The notes below the pieces were generated by a model. The model was not told where the DNA came from. It ran no database searches and worked only from the letters and a program-made list of their open reading frames with translations. The position numbers and the translations under genes are program-made. A stretch of DNA of 64,000 nucleotides from Bacteroidales bacterium (GTDB lineage Bacteria; Bacteroidota; Bacteroidia; Bacteroidales; UBA932), in NCBI GenBank assembly GCA_017469425.1, contig JAFUGJ010000101.1, positions 16,523 to 80,522 on the forward strand, given 5' to 3'. This document shows, piece after piece, positions 52,509 to 61,254 of the stretch; positions within the stretch are counted from its first letter, which is position 1, and each line of letters begins with the position of its first letter.

Positions 52509-53876
52509 CTAAAAGTCGATTTCGAAACGCACTGCAAGCATGTGGTAGTCAACACCGGCTTTGCCGCTCCCTGCTACGACCTTGGTGTAGTCCTTGGTGG
52601 GATTGCCTGCGGCATCCTTGCCGACATTCAGTTTGTTCTTGCCGTTTGCGTAGCGGTCATTGTCGTTGTACTGGTAGTTCACCATCATCTTTACATTGTC
52701 GTTCACATACCAGTTGAGGCCGAGGGTGTATGCCTGTGCAGCACCGCCATAGACATTGTCGCAGTTGAGGTTTACATTCTCGATGCGGGCGCAGAGCTCG
52801 AGGTCGCCCCACTTCTGTCCGCGCTCAACCCTGGTGTACTTGCCACCCTTTGCATCATAACGCTGCTTTCCGCCTCCGAGCAGGTAGCCTGCCTGTACAT
52901 ACCATCCGCCGAAATTCTTCGTCGCGGGGTCGGCTGCATCCTTCTTGAAGTGAACATTGTCGCCTATGTAAGCGGCTTCGTAGCGAAGTCCGTTCCAGTG
53001 GCCTGCAAGTTCGACCGTCCAGAGGTTGTTGTGGTCGAAACCGGGAAGGTTGTTGGTGTCAACATATTTCTTGCGGTTGATGTTGGTGGAGTTGCGGCAG
53101 CTTGCGCGGTAGGTTCCCCATTCGCCTGTGGCGAGGTCGGTAGTGGTGGTCCTGTGGGAATAAGCCGCGCCGATGTGCAGGCTTGCATTGTCCATCTTGT
53201 AGAGAGGGCGAACCACCAGTTTGGTAGTGAGGGAGTATCCGGAATTGCGGCCGAAATCCTTGTTGTTGTCGGCGACATTGTCCCATTCCTCCGTTCCGGC
53301 TACTTTCTGGGTGAAGGCGCCTGCCGATACCCAAAGCCAGTCTTTTGCATACTTGGCGTTGAAACCAAGGTGACGGGAAGGGGCGAGTGCGGAACTGACC
53401 ATGGGCCTCTCGATGAACTGTAGGTAACGCGAAGTGGTGTTCCTCTGGATTGAGAAGAATTCCTTGAAGTTACCTACCTGCAGGTCGAGGTCGGGAACTC
53501 CGGTGTAGCGGACGATTGCGTCCTTCAGTTCGGCGAGACCGTTTGCGAGGTCCATGTCGAACTCACCGTACCAGTCTTTGTTGATTTGTGCCTTGACGGC
53601 GAAACGGGCACGGCGGATGCTGGTGCCGTTGCCGATGGCGTCGGCATAGTCGGGAGCGCCGAAGAATACGGCGCCGTCTGCCTGTGCGCGGGAATCGAAC
53701 CAGAGTTTATATCCGCTCTTGGGCGATTCGAGAACCAGAATGCCATCCTGGGCTTCCGCATCCAGAACATCCGACTCGACAGCCACTCCGTACTGATTGT
53801 ACTTGACTGCCTTCTGAGCCTGTGCCGCCCCGATGGGGAGCAGCATCAGAACTGCGATGTAAAGTAGTTTACGCAT
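52509..53876 (-). CDS. OprO/OprP-like phosphate-selective porin
   Basis: 455 aa. Signal peptide MRKLLYIAVLMLLPIGAAQAQ. The family core is seen in SIRRARFAVKAQINKDWYGEFDMDLANGLAELKDAIVRYTG (from about residue 87), NFKEFFSIQ and the terminal strand MLAVRFEIDF. OprP and OprO of Pseudomonas conduct phosphate and pyrophosphate. It lies 30 bases after the PiT-like/LuxR gene. Confidence 0.88.
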   Translation of the reverse strand: MRKLLYIAVLMLLPIGAAQAQKAVKYNQYGVAVESDVLDAEAQDGILVLESPKSGYKLWFDSRAQADGAVFFGAPDYADAIGNGTSIRRARFAVKAQINKDWYGEFDMDLANGLAELKDAIVRYTGVPDLDLQVGNFKEFFSIQRNTTSRYLQFIERPMVSSALAPSRHLGFNAKYAKDWLWVSAGAFTQKVAGTEEWDNVADNNKDFGRNSGYSLTTKLVVRPLYKMDNASLHIGAAYSHRTTTTDLATGEWGTYRASCRNSTNINRKKYVDTNNLPGFDHNNLWTVELAGHWNGLRYEAAYIGDNVHFKKDAADPATKNFGGWYVQAGYLLGGGKQRYDAKGGKYTRVERGQKWGDLELCARIENVNLNCDNVYGGAAQAYTLGLNWYVNDNVKMMVNYQYNDNDRYANGKNKLNVGKDAAGNPTKDYTKVVAGSGKAGVDYHMLAVRFEIDF

Positions 53877-53906
53877 AATGTTTTTAAATGTGGTTAATAA
53901 ATGATG

Positions 53907-55517
53907 TTAGATGGATTTTATGAATTTTGTAAGATTTTCGCCATGGTCCAGGCCAAGTTTCGACCTGAGCCGGTAGCGGTTGATTTCCACCGATTTGGGC
54001 GTGATGTTCATCAGCGATGCTATGTGCTTGGTGCTCAGGCCCTGCCGCAGAAGGTTGGCAAGTTTGCGCTCGTTCTCCGTGAGGCCCGGGAAGGCTTCGC
54101 GCAGGCGCATGTTGAAGTCCTTGTGCAGCACTTCGCTGCGGGCGTAAAAGTCGTTCACTTCGCTTGCGAAATACATCCTTTCCCTCAGTGAATGGAGGAT
54201 TTCGTCGGTGGCGGCGTCCTTGTCGGGGCCGTCGGGCATCGCCCTCATCTTGCCGAGCCTGGCATAAATGTCGTCCATGAATTCCTTCTGGCTGCTGATG
54301 CCCACGGCAAAATCCACGAGTTCCTTGCGCTTCAGCTCAAGTTTTTCAAGAAGCTCCTTCTCATTCATTTCCGAACGCACTTCGAGCGCCGAAAGGGATT
54401 TCTGGTTGCTATATATTTGTTGTTCGCGCGAGCGCATGATTTGCCGTTGCAGGTCGCGGCCTTTCTGTATCCTGAGGTAGAGCGACACCAGCGCCGCCAG
54501 CAGAATGATGCCTGCGACTATCAGGGTGCTTACCATGTCGCCGCCCAGAATGCTCGCCAGGCTGTATGCAAACAGCACTCCCAGCACGGGGGAGAGAATT
54601 GCGGCGGCAAGGTGCTTGTACAGTGTGGTTTCGTCCGTGAGGGCGCTTTTTCTTGCTATGCCCAGGCCGGTCAGCGCCGCCAGATAAAGGCTGCATGCCG
54701 AAAGGGGAGTTGCGCTCATTCCCGCAAAGGACGGGAGCCTGGTGGAGAAGATGACAAGGGTCGCAGTGATGGCACAAAGAACCGACAGCACCGATTCGGA
54801 ATTTATCTCCAGTTCATTGTCGGCGATGCCGGAGCAGCTTGTGTAGGTGCGCCTGCGCAGGATGAAGAAAAGCGCAAGGTATGACAGCGGGATTATAAGA
54901 GCGGCAAGGCGTACTTCTGCCGACCCTGTTACTGCAAAGAAAGCGGCGATGCTGCCGGTGTTGAGGCTGTATGCTGCAATGAGGATGAACGAAACAAGTG
55001 TGGAAAGGGCGAGCAGGCGGCTGTCGAGCCGTGCGAGATGGATTCTGCGCTTTCCAGTGCATGCGGAGTAGAGCCGCCAGAATCCTGCCGCGAAAATGGC
55101 GCACAGCACGAAGGCCGCTATCCATGACGACATGTGCGTGAGTGCGCTTCCGGCTGCAAAAGTACCGTTTTCTGCCAGGTCCAGTCCGAAAATCGCACCT
55201 GTGAATGCATAAGGCACGGCCGGGTAGCGGCTTATCAGGTTGCTTATGATGCCTGCGGCTGCCGTGGCAATTACGAGAGCCAGGGCATTCTGGAAGGGAA
55301 CGGCCAGGATTGCGGGGCATGCGTCTGCAAAGGTCCTGTCTCCTGTCAGGATGAGAAGCCCCGGCCCCGCGGCAATCAGCAGGGGAAGCAGTAATCTTAC
55401 CGAGCGTCTTTCACCGGCACCGGATGCGAGGATGCAGCCCTCCACGACGGGATAGTCGCGAAGCAGCAGCATTGCGCCGCAGAGCATGGATGCCAATGTC
55501 AGGTACGCGAGCGTCAT
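53907..55517 (-). CDS. PiT-like membrane domain fused to a LuxR-type HTH: putative phosphate-sensing regulator
   Basis: 536 aa. Residues 1-335 hold about ten membrane segments that follow the inorganic phosphate transporter PiT course: IISNLISRYPAVPYAFTGA corresponds to the NLxxWYxGLPxSSSHxxxGA region of the first half, and FSTRLPSFAGMSATPLSA to the second half. The transport signature GANDxANA is lost: the equivalent place near 185-200 reads YSLNTGSIAAFF. A cytoplasmic coiled coil (about 340-420) leads to a C-terminal HTH (LTENERKLANLLRQGLSTKHIASLM). It overlaps DUF47 by one base, the usual partner of PiT transporters. A sensor role is inference. Confidence 0.7.
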   Translation of the reverse strand: MTLAYLTLASMLCGAMLLLRDYPVVEGCILASGAGERRSVRLLLPLLIAAGPGLLILTGDRTFADACPAILAVPFQNALALVIATAAAGIISNLISRYPAVPYAFTGAIFGLDLAENGTFAAGSALTHMSSWIAAFVLCAIFAAGFWRLYSACTGKRRIHLARLDSRLLALSTLVSFILIAAYSLNTGSIAAFFAVTGSAEVRLAALIIPLSYLALFFILRRRTYTSCSGIADNELEINSESVLSVLCAITATLVIFSTRLPSFAGMSATPLSACSLYLAALTGLGIARKSALTDETTLYKHLAAAILSPVLGVLFAYSLASILGGDMVSTLIVAGIILLAALVSLYLRIQKGRDLQRQIMRSREQQIYSNQKSLSALEVRSEMNEKELLEKLELKRKELVDFAVGISSQKEFMDDIYARLGKMRAMPDGPDKDAATDEILHSLRERMYFASEVNDFYARSEVLHKDFNMRLREAFPGLTENERKLANLLRQGLSTKHIASLMNITPKSVEINRYRLRSKLGLDHGENLTKFIKSI

Positions 55518-56179
55518 TACAGGTTTCGTTTGATTGCCATAACCGACAGTTGCTCAGCCACTTTGACCGCCGCTCTCGAGAGGTCTTCGATATGGAGTGC
55601 GAAGTATCTGAGATGGAATTTTTCGCTGAGTTTCAGTCCGTCCATGTCATGAAACACGGTGCGCTTTATCGACTGCGAGAGTTTTACGGCCTCTTTCTCG
55701 TAGAAATATACCCTGCTTGTCGTTTCCGCGACAGAGTCGGGATTGTTGAAGTATGCCTTCGTTCCGGGAATGGAGCTTTCCACCGAGAGGGCGGCGAGTT
55801 CGGAAAGTTTTACGAATTCCTTTTTCAGTTCGGCGGGAATTTTGGGTGCTTCAATCTCGAATTGTATAAGGTCATTGCTGATTATCGAAATGATGTGGTC
55901 GAACCTTTCGAGAAGGCGCATGATGTCGCCCCTTGAACGGATGAGGTATCCGCGCGAATACAGGGTGTTTTCGATGTCGCGCCTGAGAACGCCTGTTTCA
56001 GTCTCCAGCTCCGCCATGGTGGAAAGGTTGTCTTGGAAGGATGAAGGATCGTCGTAAAGGTAATTCCTTACCCCGTCCTTGAAGACGAGCAGCGAGTGGT
56101 CGACCTTGTCGAGCAGGTTGTCGATGTCGGCTGCGAGCCTGTCCGCCCTGCGGGTCCGGAATATATTAGGAAGGTGCAT
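55517..56179 (-). CDS. DUF47 / PhoU-like Pit accessory protein
   Basis: 220 aa, all helical. LLVFKDGVRNYLYDDPSSFQ, ISNDLIQFEIEAPKIP and DGLKLSEKFHLRYFALHIEDLSRAA match the TIGR00153/DUF47 family, distant PhoU relatives encoded beside PiT phosphate transporters. First gene of the minus-strand run. No perfect -7 box is seen upstream; a weak TATCTTCA lies at about 56205. Confidence 0.88.
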   Translation of the reverse strand: MHLPNIFRTRRADRLAADIDNLLDKVDHSLLVFKDGVRNYLYDDPSSFQDNLSTMAELETETGVLRRDIENTLYSRGYLIRSRGDIMRLLERFDHIISIISNDLIQFEIEAPKIPAELKKEFVKLSELAALSVESSIPGTKAYFNNPDSVAETTSRVYFYEKEAVKLSQSIKRTVFHDMDGLKLSEKFHLRYFALHIEDLSRAAVKVAEQLSVMAIKRNL

Positions 56180-56246
56180 TTGTCTTAGTGTTGATTATGG
56201 TTGTGAAGATAGTCATTATTTTTATAAATCATGCTCCATGTAGAGG

Positions 56247-56282
56247 AAGGCGGCCCGGCCTTGCAGAGGGCCGGACCGCCTT
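56247..56282. terminator. Strong GC-rich hairpin between cysE and the phosphate operon
   Basis: Arms AAGGCGGCCCGGCC and GGCCGGACCGCCTT pair over 14 positions with one mismatch and an 8-base loop. It lacks a T-run on either strand. It lies downstream of cysE and upstream of DUF47, so it probably separates the two units. Confidence 0.5.
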
Positions 56283-56385
56283 GTACCTACGGTCTAAAAT
56301 ATTGAAAACTAACTAACTGATGGTGATATATGGTTTTTGTTGCATAGGTTGCATATAGAGTAAATGTAGAGTTTTTCCAAAGGGC

Positions 56386-57075
56386 TTATATTCCTTCTCC
56401 ATCCTGAAATCCGTGTTGGTAGATAGCTTTTCCCTGCACTATCCGGGAATACGGGGGCACGCTGGAAGTGAGCCATACATTTCCTCCAATCACCGAGCCT
56501 TTCCCTATCGTCACCCTTCCGAGTATCGAAGCGTTGGAATATACCGTCACATCGTCTTCGAGGATGGGATGTCTTGGGCCGGAGGAAATCTTCCTCGCAC
56601 CGAGCGTCACGCCCTGATACAGGGTGACGCCGTTGCCGATGACGGTGGTTGCGCCTATCACCACTCCCGTGCCGTGGTCGATTGCAAATCTTTCCCCTAT
56701 CTGCGCCGCCGGGTGAATGTCGATGCCGGTAAGGGAGTGAGCCATCTCCGTAAGCATCCTCGGGATTATCTTTACATTCAGTGCGAGCAGGGCGTGCGCC
56801 GTGCGGTAATGGAGCATCGCGGTAACCGACTGATAGCAAAGGATTACTTCGTCCAGCGAATCCGTGGCAGGGTCTGCATCCATTACAGCCCGGACATCGC
56901 TGTAAACGAGTCTCCTGATTTCCGGAAGCTCTTTCCTGAAGCCCTCCGCCGCCTCCTGCCCCGTAAGGTCGGCAAGGGCGGCGTAGATGGCTTCTTCGCG
57001 CATGGCTGCCGGATAGTATTCCGGAAACACATAGCTGCGGATGTCTTCCATCAGGATGTTGAGTTTCTCTCTCAT
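56386..57075 (-). CDS. cysE: Serine O-acetyltransferase
   Basis: 229 aa, of the short EpsC/SAT class with a left-handed beta-helix. HSLTGIDIHPAAQIGERFAIDHGTGVVIGATTVIG carries the catalytic Asp-His pair. DVTVYSNASILGRVTIGKGSVIGGNVWLT forms the last coils. It acetylates serine to O-acetylserine, the substrate of CysK. The ATG overlaps the cysK stop by 4 bases, so both come from the attenuator-controlled cysK transcript. Confidence 0.94.
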   Translation of the reverse strand: MREKLNILMEDIRSYVFPEYYPAAMREEAIYAALADLTGQEAAEGFRKELPEIRRLVYSDVRAVMDADPATDSLDEVILCYQSVTAMLHYRTAHALLALNVKIIPRMLTEMAHSLTGIDIHPAAQIGERFAIDHGTGVVIGATTVIGNGVTLYQGVTLGARKISSGPRHPILEDDVTVYSNASILGRVTIGKGSVIGGNVWLTSSVPPYSRIVQGKAIYQHGFQDGEGI

Positions 57076-58007
57076 GCTACAGGATACTCTTCGAATGCAT
57101 ACAGGACGGTGGAGAGATATCTTTCTCCGGTGTCGGGAAGCAGGGCCACTATGGTCTTGCCCTCGTTTGCAGGATTCTGGGCGAGTTTGAGTGCGGCGGC
57201 AAATGACGCTCCGGACGAAATGCCCACGAGAAGTCCTTCCTTGGATGCAAGCTTTCGCGAAGCGCCTATTGCCTCGTCGTCGCTGATGGTAAGGATTTCA
57301 TCGACTATCGCTGCATTGTAGGTGTCGGGAACGAAGCCTGCACCTATTCCCTGAATTTTGTGCTTTCCTGCAACTCCGGTGCTCAGCACGGCGGAAGAAG
57401 ACGGCTCCACGGCCACCACTTTCACTGCGGGATTATATTTCTTAAGGGTTTTGCCTGCTCCGCTTACGGTGCCGCCTGTACCCACTCCGGCTACGAAAAT
57501 ATCCACTTTTCCTTCAGTGTCCGCCCAGATTTCCTCGCCGGTGGTGCGCTCATGTACGGCAGGATTTGCGGGATTTACGAACTGGCCGAGGATTACGGCT
57601 CCTTCGATGCTGGCTTTGAGTTCGTCGGCCTTGCGGATTGCTCCCTTCATTCCTTCTGCGCCGGGAGTAAGTTCGAGTTTTGCTCCAAGGGCCTTGAGCA
57701 GGCTTCTTCGTTCCTGGCTCATGGTGTCGGGCATGGTGAGGATGACTTTGTATCCGCGGGCGGTTCCCACCCATGCAAGGCCGACGCCGGTGTTCCCGCT
57801 GGTGGGTTCGATGATGGTGGCTCCGGGTTTGAGGATGCCCTTCTGCTCCGCATCTTCAATCATGGCGAGGGCGATGCGGTCTTTCACGCTTCCTCCGGGG
57901 TTGAAGTATTCGAGTTTGACTACGATGTCGGCTTTCTGTCCTTCGAGGCCGGAGACGCGCAGCAGCGGCGTGCGTCCGATGAGTTCTGTAAGATTGTTGT
58001 AAATCAT
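57072..58007 (-). CDS. cysK: Cysteine synthase A (O-acetylserine sulfhydrylase)
   Basis: 311 aa. PLP enzyme that turns O-acetylserine and sulfide into cysteine. PLP lysine in NPGGSVKDRIA, substrate loop EPTSGNTGVGLAW, phosphate-binding GTGGTVSGAGK, and VGISSGASFAA. The frame continues upstream to 58073 through the leader terminator, so the ATG at 58007 is the real start, matching homologues (MIYNNLTELIGRTPLL). The leader carries a cysteine-codon attenuator. Confidence 0.96.
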   Translation of the reverse strand: MIYNNLTELIGRTPLLRVSGLEGQKADIVVKLEYFNPGGSVKDRIALAMIEDAEQKGILKPGATIIEPTSGNTGVGLAWVGTARGYKVILTMPDTMSQERRSLLKALGAKLELTPGAEGMKGAIRKADELKASIEGAVILGQFVNPANPAVHERTTGEEIWADTEGKVDIFVAGVGTGGTVSGAGKTLKKYNPAVKVVAVEPSSSAVLSTGVAGKHKIQGIGAGFVPDTYNAAIVDEILTISDDEAIGASRKLASKEGLLVGISSGASFAAALKLAQNPANEGKTIVALLPDTGERYLSTVLYAFEEYPVA

Positions 58008-58036
58008 GATATTGGTGTTTTGAATGATGAATTGAC

Positions 58037-58068
58037 AAAAAAAGCCAGCCGGAAATACACCGACTGGC
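58037..58068 (-). terminator. Attenuator terminator in the cysK-cysE leader
   Basis: On the minus strand GCCAGTCGG pairs with CCGGCTGGC (one G-U, 7-base loop), followed by seven T, 30 bases before the cysK ATG and about 120 bases after the promoter. Its 5' arm (extended TTGTTGCCAGTCGG, 58060-58073) can instead pair with 58123-58138 in the leader peptide. Confidence 0.88.
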
Positions 58069-58102
58069 AACAAGATGATATCGTCTGTTTAAAGAAAACT
58101 GC

Positions 58103-58186
58103 TTAGTTCATATACGACGCCTTTGCTGTACCAATCGGGAAATCGGCACGACAGCAACAAGCGATATTTACTACAAGCGTTCTCAT
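58103..58186 (-). CDS. Leader peptide with three consecutive Cys codons (cysteine attenuator)
   Basis: 27 codons, ATG to TAA, beginning MRTLVVNIACCCR. The codons TGT TGC TGT are at 58151-58159. Seven bases separate the -7 box from the ATG, so it is translated from a leaderless or nearly leaderless mRNA. The Cys codons themselves (TTGCTGT) are complementary to ACAGCAA (58123-58129), the start of the antiterminator strand. A ribosome waiting for Cys-tRNA would cover them and free that strand. No homology search was possible; the case rests on gene context and base pairing. Confidence 0.82.
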   Translation of the reverse strand: MRTLVVNIACCCRADFPIGTAKASYMN

Positions 58187-58193
58187 TCGGATG

Positions 58194-58225
58194 CAAATCT
58201 ATGTAATCCTTTTCGTATATCCAAA
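58194..58225 (-). promoter_or_regulatory. Promoter of the cysK-cysE leader
   Basis: On the minus strand TTTG (58222-58225), 20 bases, then TAGATTTG (58194-58201): a perfect match. Predicted start of transcription is next to the leader peptide ATG. Confidence 0.85.
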
Positions 58226-58262
58226 CTTTTTCCAATTTATTTTTTGAGAAGGTGCGCAAGTT

Positions 58263-58293
58263 TTTGTGGATTAAGAAAAAATGGCTAAATTTG
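58263..58293 (+). promoter_or_regulatory. Promoter of rpsO
   Basis: TTTG at 58263-58266, 19 bases, TAAATTTG at 58286-58293. It diverges from the cysK promoter. The leader to rpsO is about 100 bases. Confidence 0.8.
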
Positions 58294-58345
58294 CACGCTT
58301 TTGTCCGAAGTGGTGAACGGCGATTTTGCCACATTGGCAACAAGC

Positions 58346-58365
58346 CTTCCGGCGCTGGCCGGAAG
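58346..58365 (+). promoter_or_regulatory. Hairpin in the rpsO leader
   Basis: CTTCCGGC-GCTG-GCCGGAAG, preceded by a smaller hairpin TTGCC-ACATT-GGCAA (58326-58340). S15 mRNAs of several phyla carry structured leaders that bind S15 and repress translation, so autoregulation is likely but not shown. Confidence 0.5.
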
Positions 58366-58398
58366 TTCCTGATTAACAACTTTTAATTTTTATTGAAA

Positions 58399-58674
58399 AT
58401 GGCAGAGTATTTACAGCCTGAAAAGAAGCAGGAAGTCTTTGCAAAGTACGGAAAGTCCAACACCGACACCGGTTCTCCCGAGAGCCAGATTGCACTGTTC
58501 TCCTACCGTATTGCGCACCTTACCGAGCATGTCAAGAAAAACAAGAAGGATGTGGTGACGCGCCGCAGCCTTCTGCGTCTGGTCGGCAAGCGCCGTCAGC
58601 TCCTCGACTATCTCAAGGAAGTTGACATTGAAAGGTACCGCAGCATCGTCAAGGAACTTGGCCTCCGTCGATAA
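58399..58674 (+). CDS. rpsO: 30S ribosomal protein S15
   Basis: 91 aa. [26 protein letters not shown] and [22 protein letters not shown] are highly conserved in S15, which binds 16S rRNA and organises the platform. ATG 58399 fits homologues; an in-frame codon two positions upstream is less likely. pnp follows, as in many bacteria. Confidence 0.97.
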   Translation: MAEYLQPEKKQEVFAKYGKSNTDTGSPESQIALFSYRIAHLTEHVKKNKKDVVTRRSLLRLVGKRRQLLDYLKEVDIERYRSIVKELGLRR

Positions 58675-58696
58675 TCCGGCCTTTTATGAAAGAAAT

Positions 58697-58720
58697 CCGG
58701 TCGCTTGCGGCCGGTTTTTT
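58697..58720 (+). terminator. Terminator between rpsO and pnp
   Basis: CCGGTCG-CTTG-CGGCCGG (one wobble) followed by six T, ending 42 bases upstream of pnp. Confidence 0.85.
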
Positions 58721-58761
58721 GATGAATTAACACGCAGCACTTCCGGCAACGGGTCGGAAGA

Positions 58762-61173
58762 ATGGCAAATAGAGAAACGATAATGAATGTAATCAACAAG
58801 AAAATCGAATTGCCCGATGGTAGGGTAATCGAAATCGAAACCGGCAAACTCGCCAAGCAGGCCGCCGGTTCGGCAGTAGTAAAAATGGGTGGCACCATGC
58901 TCCTCGCCACCGTCACCGCAGCAGAAGAAGTAAAGGAAGGCACCGATTTCATGCCCCTCACGGTCGATTACCGCGAGAAGTATTATGCTGCAGGGCGTTT
59001 CCCCGGCGGTTTCATGAAGAGGGAAAGCAAGCCCTCCGACTATGAGGTCCTCATCGCACGCCTGGTGGACCGCCCCATCCGCCCTCTTTGGCCGGATGAT
59101 TTCCATCTTGAAGTATTCGTGCAAATCAGCCTCATTTCGGCAGAAAAGGACATCCAGCCCGATGCTCTCGCGGGTCTCGCAGCATCCTGCGCCCTTGCAA
59201 CATCCGACCTTCCCTTCGGAGGCCCTGTTTCCGAGGTCCGCGTCAGCCGCGTGAACGGAGAGTGGATCATCAACCCCGGTTTCAGCCAGATGGCGGATTC
59301 CGACATCGAACTCATGGTTGCAGCCACCGAAGAGAACATCATGATGGTGGAAGGCGAAATGAAGGAAGTGTCCGAGGCCGACATGCTCGAGGCAATCAAG
59401 GTCGCCCACGAAGAAATCAAGAAGCACTGCCGTGTGCAGAAAGAACTCATGCACGAGCTCGGCACCGACGGCCCCAAGCGTGAATATCCCCACGATATTG
59501 AAGATGAAGAACTCAAGGCTGCAGTGCAGAAGGCTTGCTACGACAAGTGCTATGCCCTTGCAAAGAGTGCAAAACCCAAGCACGAACGCGAAGCAGGCTT
59601 CAAGGCCATAAAGGAAGAATTCCTCGCCACGATTCCCGAAGAGGAACTCGAAGAAAAGACTCCCATCGTAGAGCGTTACTACCACGCAGTGGAGAAAGAA
59701 GCCATGCGCAACCTCATCCTCGACGAGGGCATCCGTCTCGACGGCCGCAAGACCAACGAAGTGCGCCCCATCTGGTGCGAAGTTGACTACTTGCCTTGCG
59801 CCCACGGCTCCGCCATCTTCACCCGAGGCGAAACCCAGAGCCTTGCAACCGTCACCCTCGGCACCAAGCTCGACATGAAGGAGATGGACGAAGTTCTCAT
59901 CCAGGAAGACCAGCAGTTCGTGCTGCACTACAACTTCCCTCCTTTCGCTACCGGTGAAGCCAAGCCCCAGCGCGGTGTAGGCCGCCGCGAAATCGGCCAC
60001 GGCAACCTCGCAATGCGCGCTCTCAAGCCTGTGGTTCCGCTCGCACCTGAGAATCCCTATGCAGTCCGCGTAGTTTCCGATATTCTCGAATCCAACGGTT
60101 CTTCTTCCATGGCCTCCGTCTGCGGCGGCTGCCTCGCCCTCATGGACGCAGGCGTGAAGATCAAGAAGCCCGTTGCAGGTGTGGCCATGGGTCTCATCAC
60201 AGATGCCGAACGCCCCAACGACCGTTATGCCATCCTCACCGACATCCTTGGCGACGAAGACCATCTCGGCGACATGGACTTCAAGGTGACAGGCACTGCC
60301 GACGGCATTACCGCCACCCAGATGGATATCAAGGTTGACGGCCTCAGCTACGAAGTTCTTGCAAAAGCCCTCGAGCAGGCCCGTCAGGGACGCATCCACA
60401 TCATGGGCGAAATGCTCAAGACCATATCCGAACCCCGCGAAGACTACAAGCCTTTCGTTCCCCGCATCGAAGAAATCCGCATTCCTGCAGAGTTTATCGG
60501 CGCGGTTATCGGAAAAGGTGGCGAAACCATCCAGAAGATTCAGAAGGAAACCGGCACCACCATCAACATCGAGGAAGTGCAGCTTCCCGGCGGCGGTTCC
60601 GAAGGTGTGGTTGATGTGGCAAGTACCGATGCCGAATCCATGCAGAAGGCCCTTGATTGGATTAAGGGAATCTGCGCCGTTCCCGAGGCCGGACAGGTTT
60701 ATCATGGAAAGGTCGTGAGCATTCTCGAGTTCGGCGCGTTTGTCGAAATTCTCCCCGGTAAGGAAGGTCTGCTTCATGTAAGCGAGATTGCCTGGACCAA
60801 GACCGAGAAGGTGGAAGATGTGCTCAAGGTTGGCGACGAGGTTGATGTCAAACTCCTCGAAATCGATGCCAAGACCGGCAAGATGCGTCTTTCGCTTCGT
60901 GCCCTCACCGAAAAGCCCGAGGGATATGTAGAGCCCAAGAGTTCCCGCGGACCCCGCCGCGAAGGTGGCAGCGACCGCAAGGACGACCGTCGCTCCGGTG
61001 ACCGCCGTCAGGACAGGGGCGACCGCCGCAATTCCGACCGTGGAGAGCGCGGTGAGCGCCGTGAAGGTGGCCGCAACGACCGTGGCGAGCGCCGCAGCTT
61101 TGGCCCCCGCCGCGAGCAGGCTCCCGCTCCCCAGGCCGACGACTTCAAAGAACCTGTAGAGGAAATCTACTAA
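58762..61173 (+). CDS. pnp: Polynucleotide phosphorylase
   Basis: 803 aa. 3'-5' phosphorolytic exoribonuclease. Two RNase PH domains (first from about 10, second with [25 protein letters not shown] near 335), KH domain with [16 protein letters not shown] (about 575), S1 domain [18 protein letters not shown] (about 650), then a tail of about 70 aa rich in Arg, Gly and Asp ([15 protein letters not shown]). The tail is longer and more repetitive than in E. coli and may bind RNA or partners. ATG 58783 is an alternative start. Confidence 0.95.
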   Translation: MANRETIMNVINKKIELPDGRVIEIETGKLAKQAAGSAVVKMGGTMLLATVTAAEEVKEGTDFMPLTVDYREKYYAAGRFPGGFMKRESKPSDYEVLIARLVDRPIRPLWPDDFHLEVFVQISLISAEKDIQPDALAGLAASCALATSDLPFGGPVSEVRVSRVNGEWIINPGFSQMADSDIELMVAATEENIMMVEGEMKEVSEADMLEAIKVAHEEIKKHCRVQKELMHELGTDGPKREYPHDIEDEELKAAVQKACYDKCYALAKSAKPKHEREAGFKAIKEEFLATIPEEELEEKTPIVERYYHAVEKEAMRNLILDEGIRLDGRKTNEVRPIWCEVDYLPCAHGSAIFTRGETQSLATVTLGTKLDMKEMDEVLIQEDQQFVLHYNFPPFATGEAKPQRGVGRREIGHGNLAMRALKPVVPLAPENPYAVRVVSDILESNGSSSMASVCGGCLALMDAGVKIKKPVAGVAMGLITDAERPNDRYAILTDILGDEDHLGDMDFKVTGTADGITATQMDIKVDGLSYEVLAKALEQARQGRIHIMGEMLKTISEPREDYKPFVPRIEEIRIPAEFIGAVIGKGGETIQKIQKETGTTINIEEVQLPGGGSEGVVDVASTDAESMQKALDWIKGICAVPEAGQVYHGKVVSILEFGAFVEILPGKEGLLHVSEIAWTKTEKVEDVLKVGDEVDVKLLEIDAKTGKMRLSLRALTEKPEGYVEPKSSRGPRREGGSDRKDDRRSGDRRQDRGDRRNSDRGERGERREGGRNDRGERRSFGPRREQAPAPQADDFKEPVEEIY

Positions 61174-61254
61174 CGGGTCTTACAGTCCGTCTGCTTGACG
61201 CGCTGTCCGTTTGGTGCGCTTTCTTAAAAGGCTGATTATCAGCCTGTTGTTTAT

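Noticed and set aside
58008-58190. A SAM or other metabolite riboswitch ahead of cysK
   Set aside because: The leader is short and occupied by an ORF with Cys codons whose bases form the alternative helices. No riboswitch core was recognised, and the leader-peptide model explains every helix.
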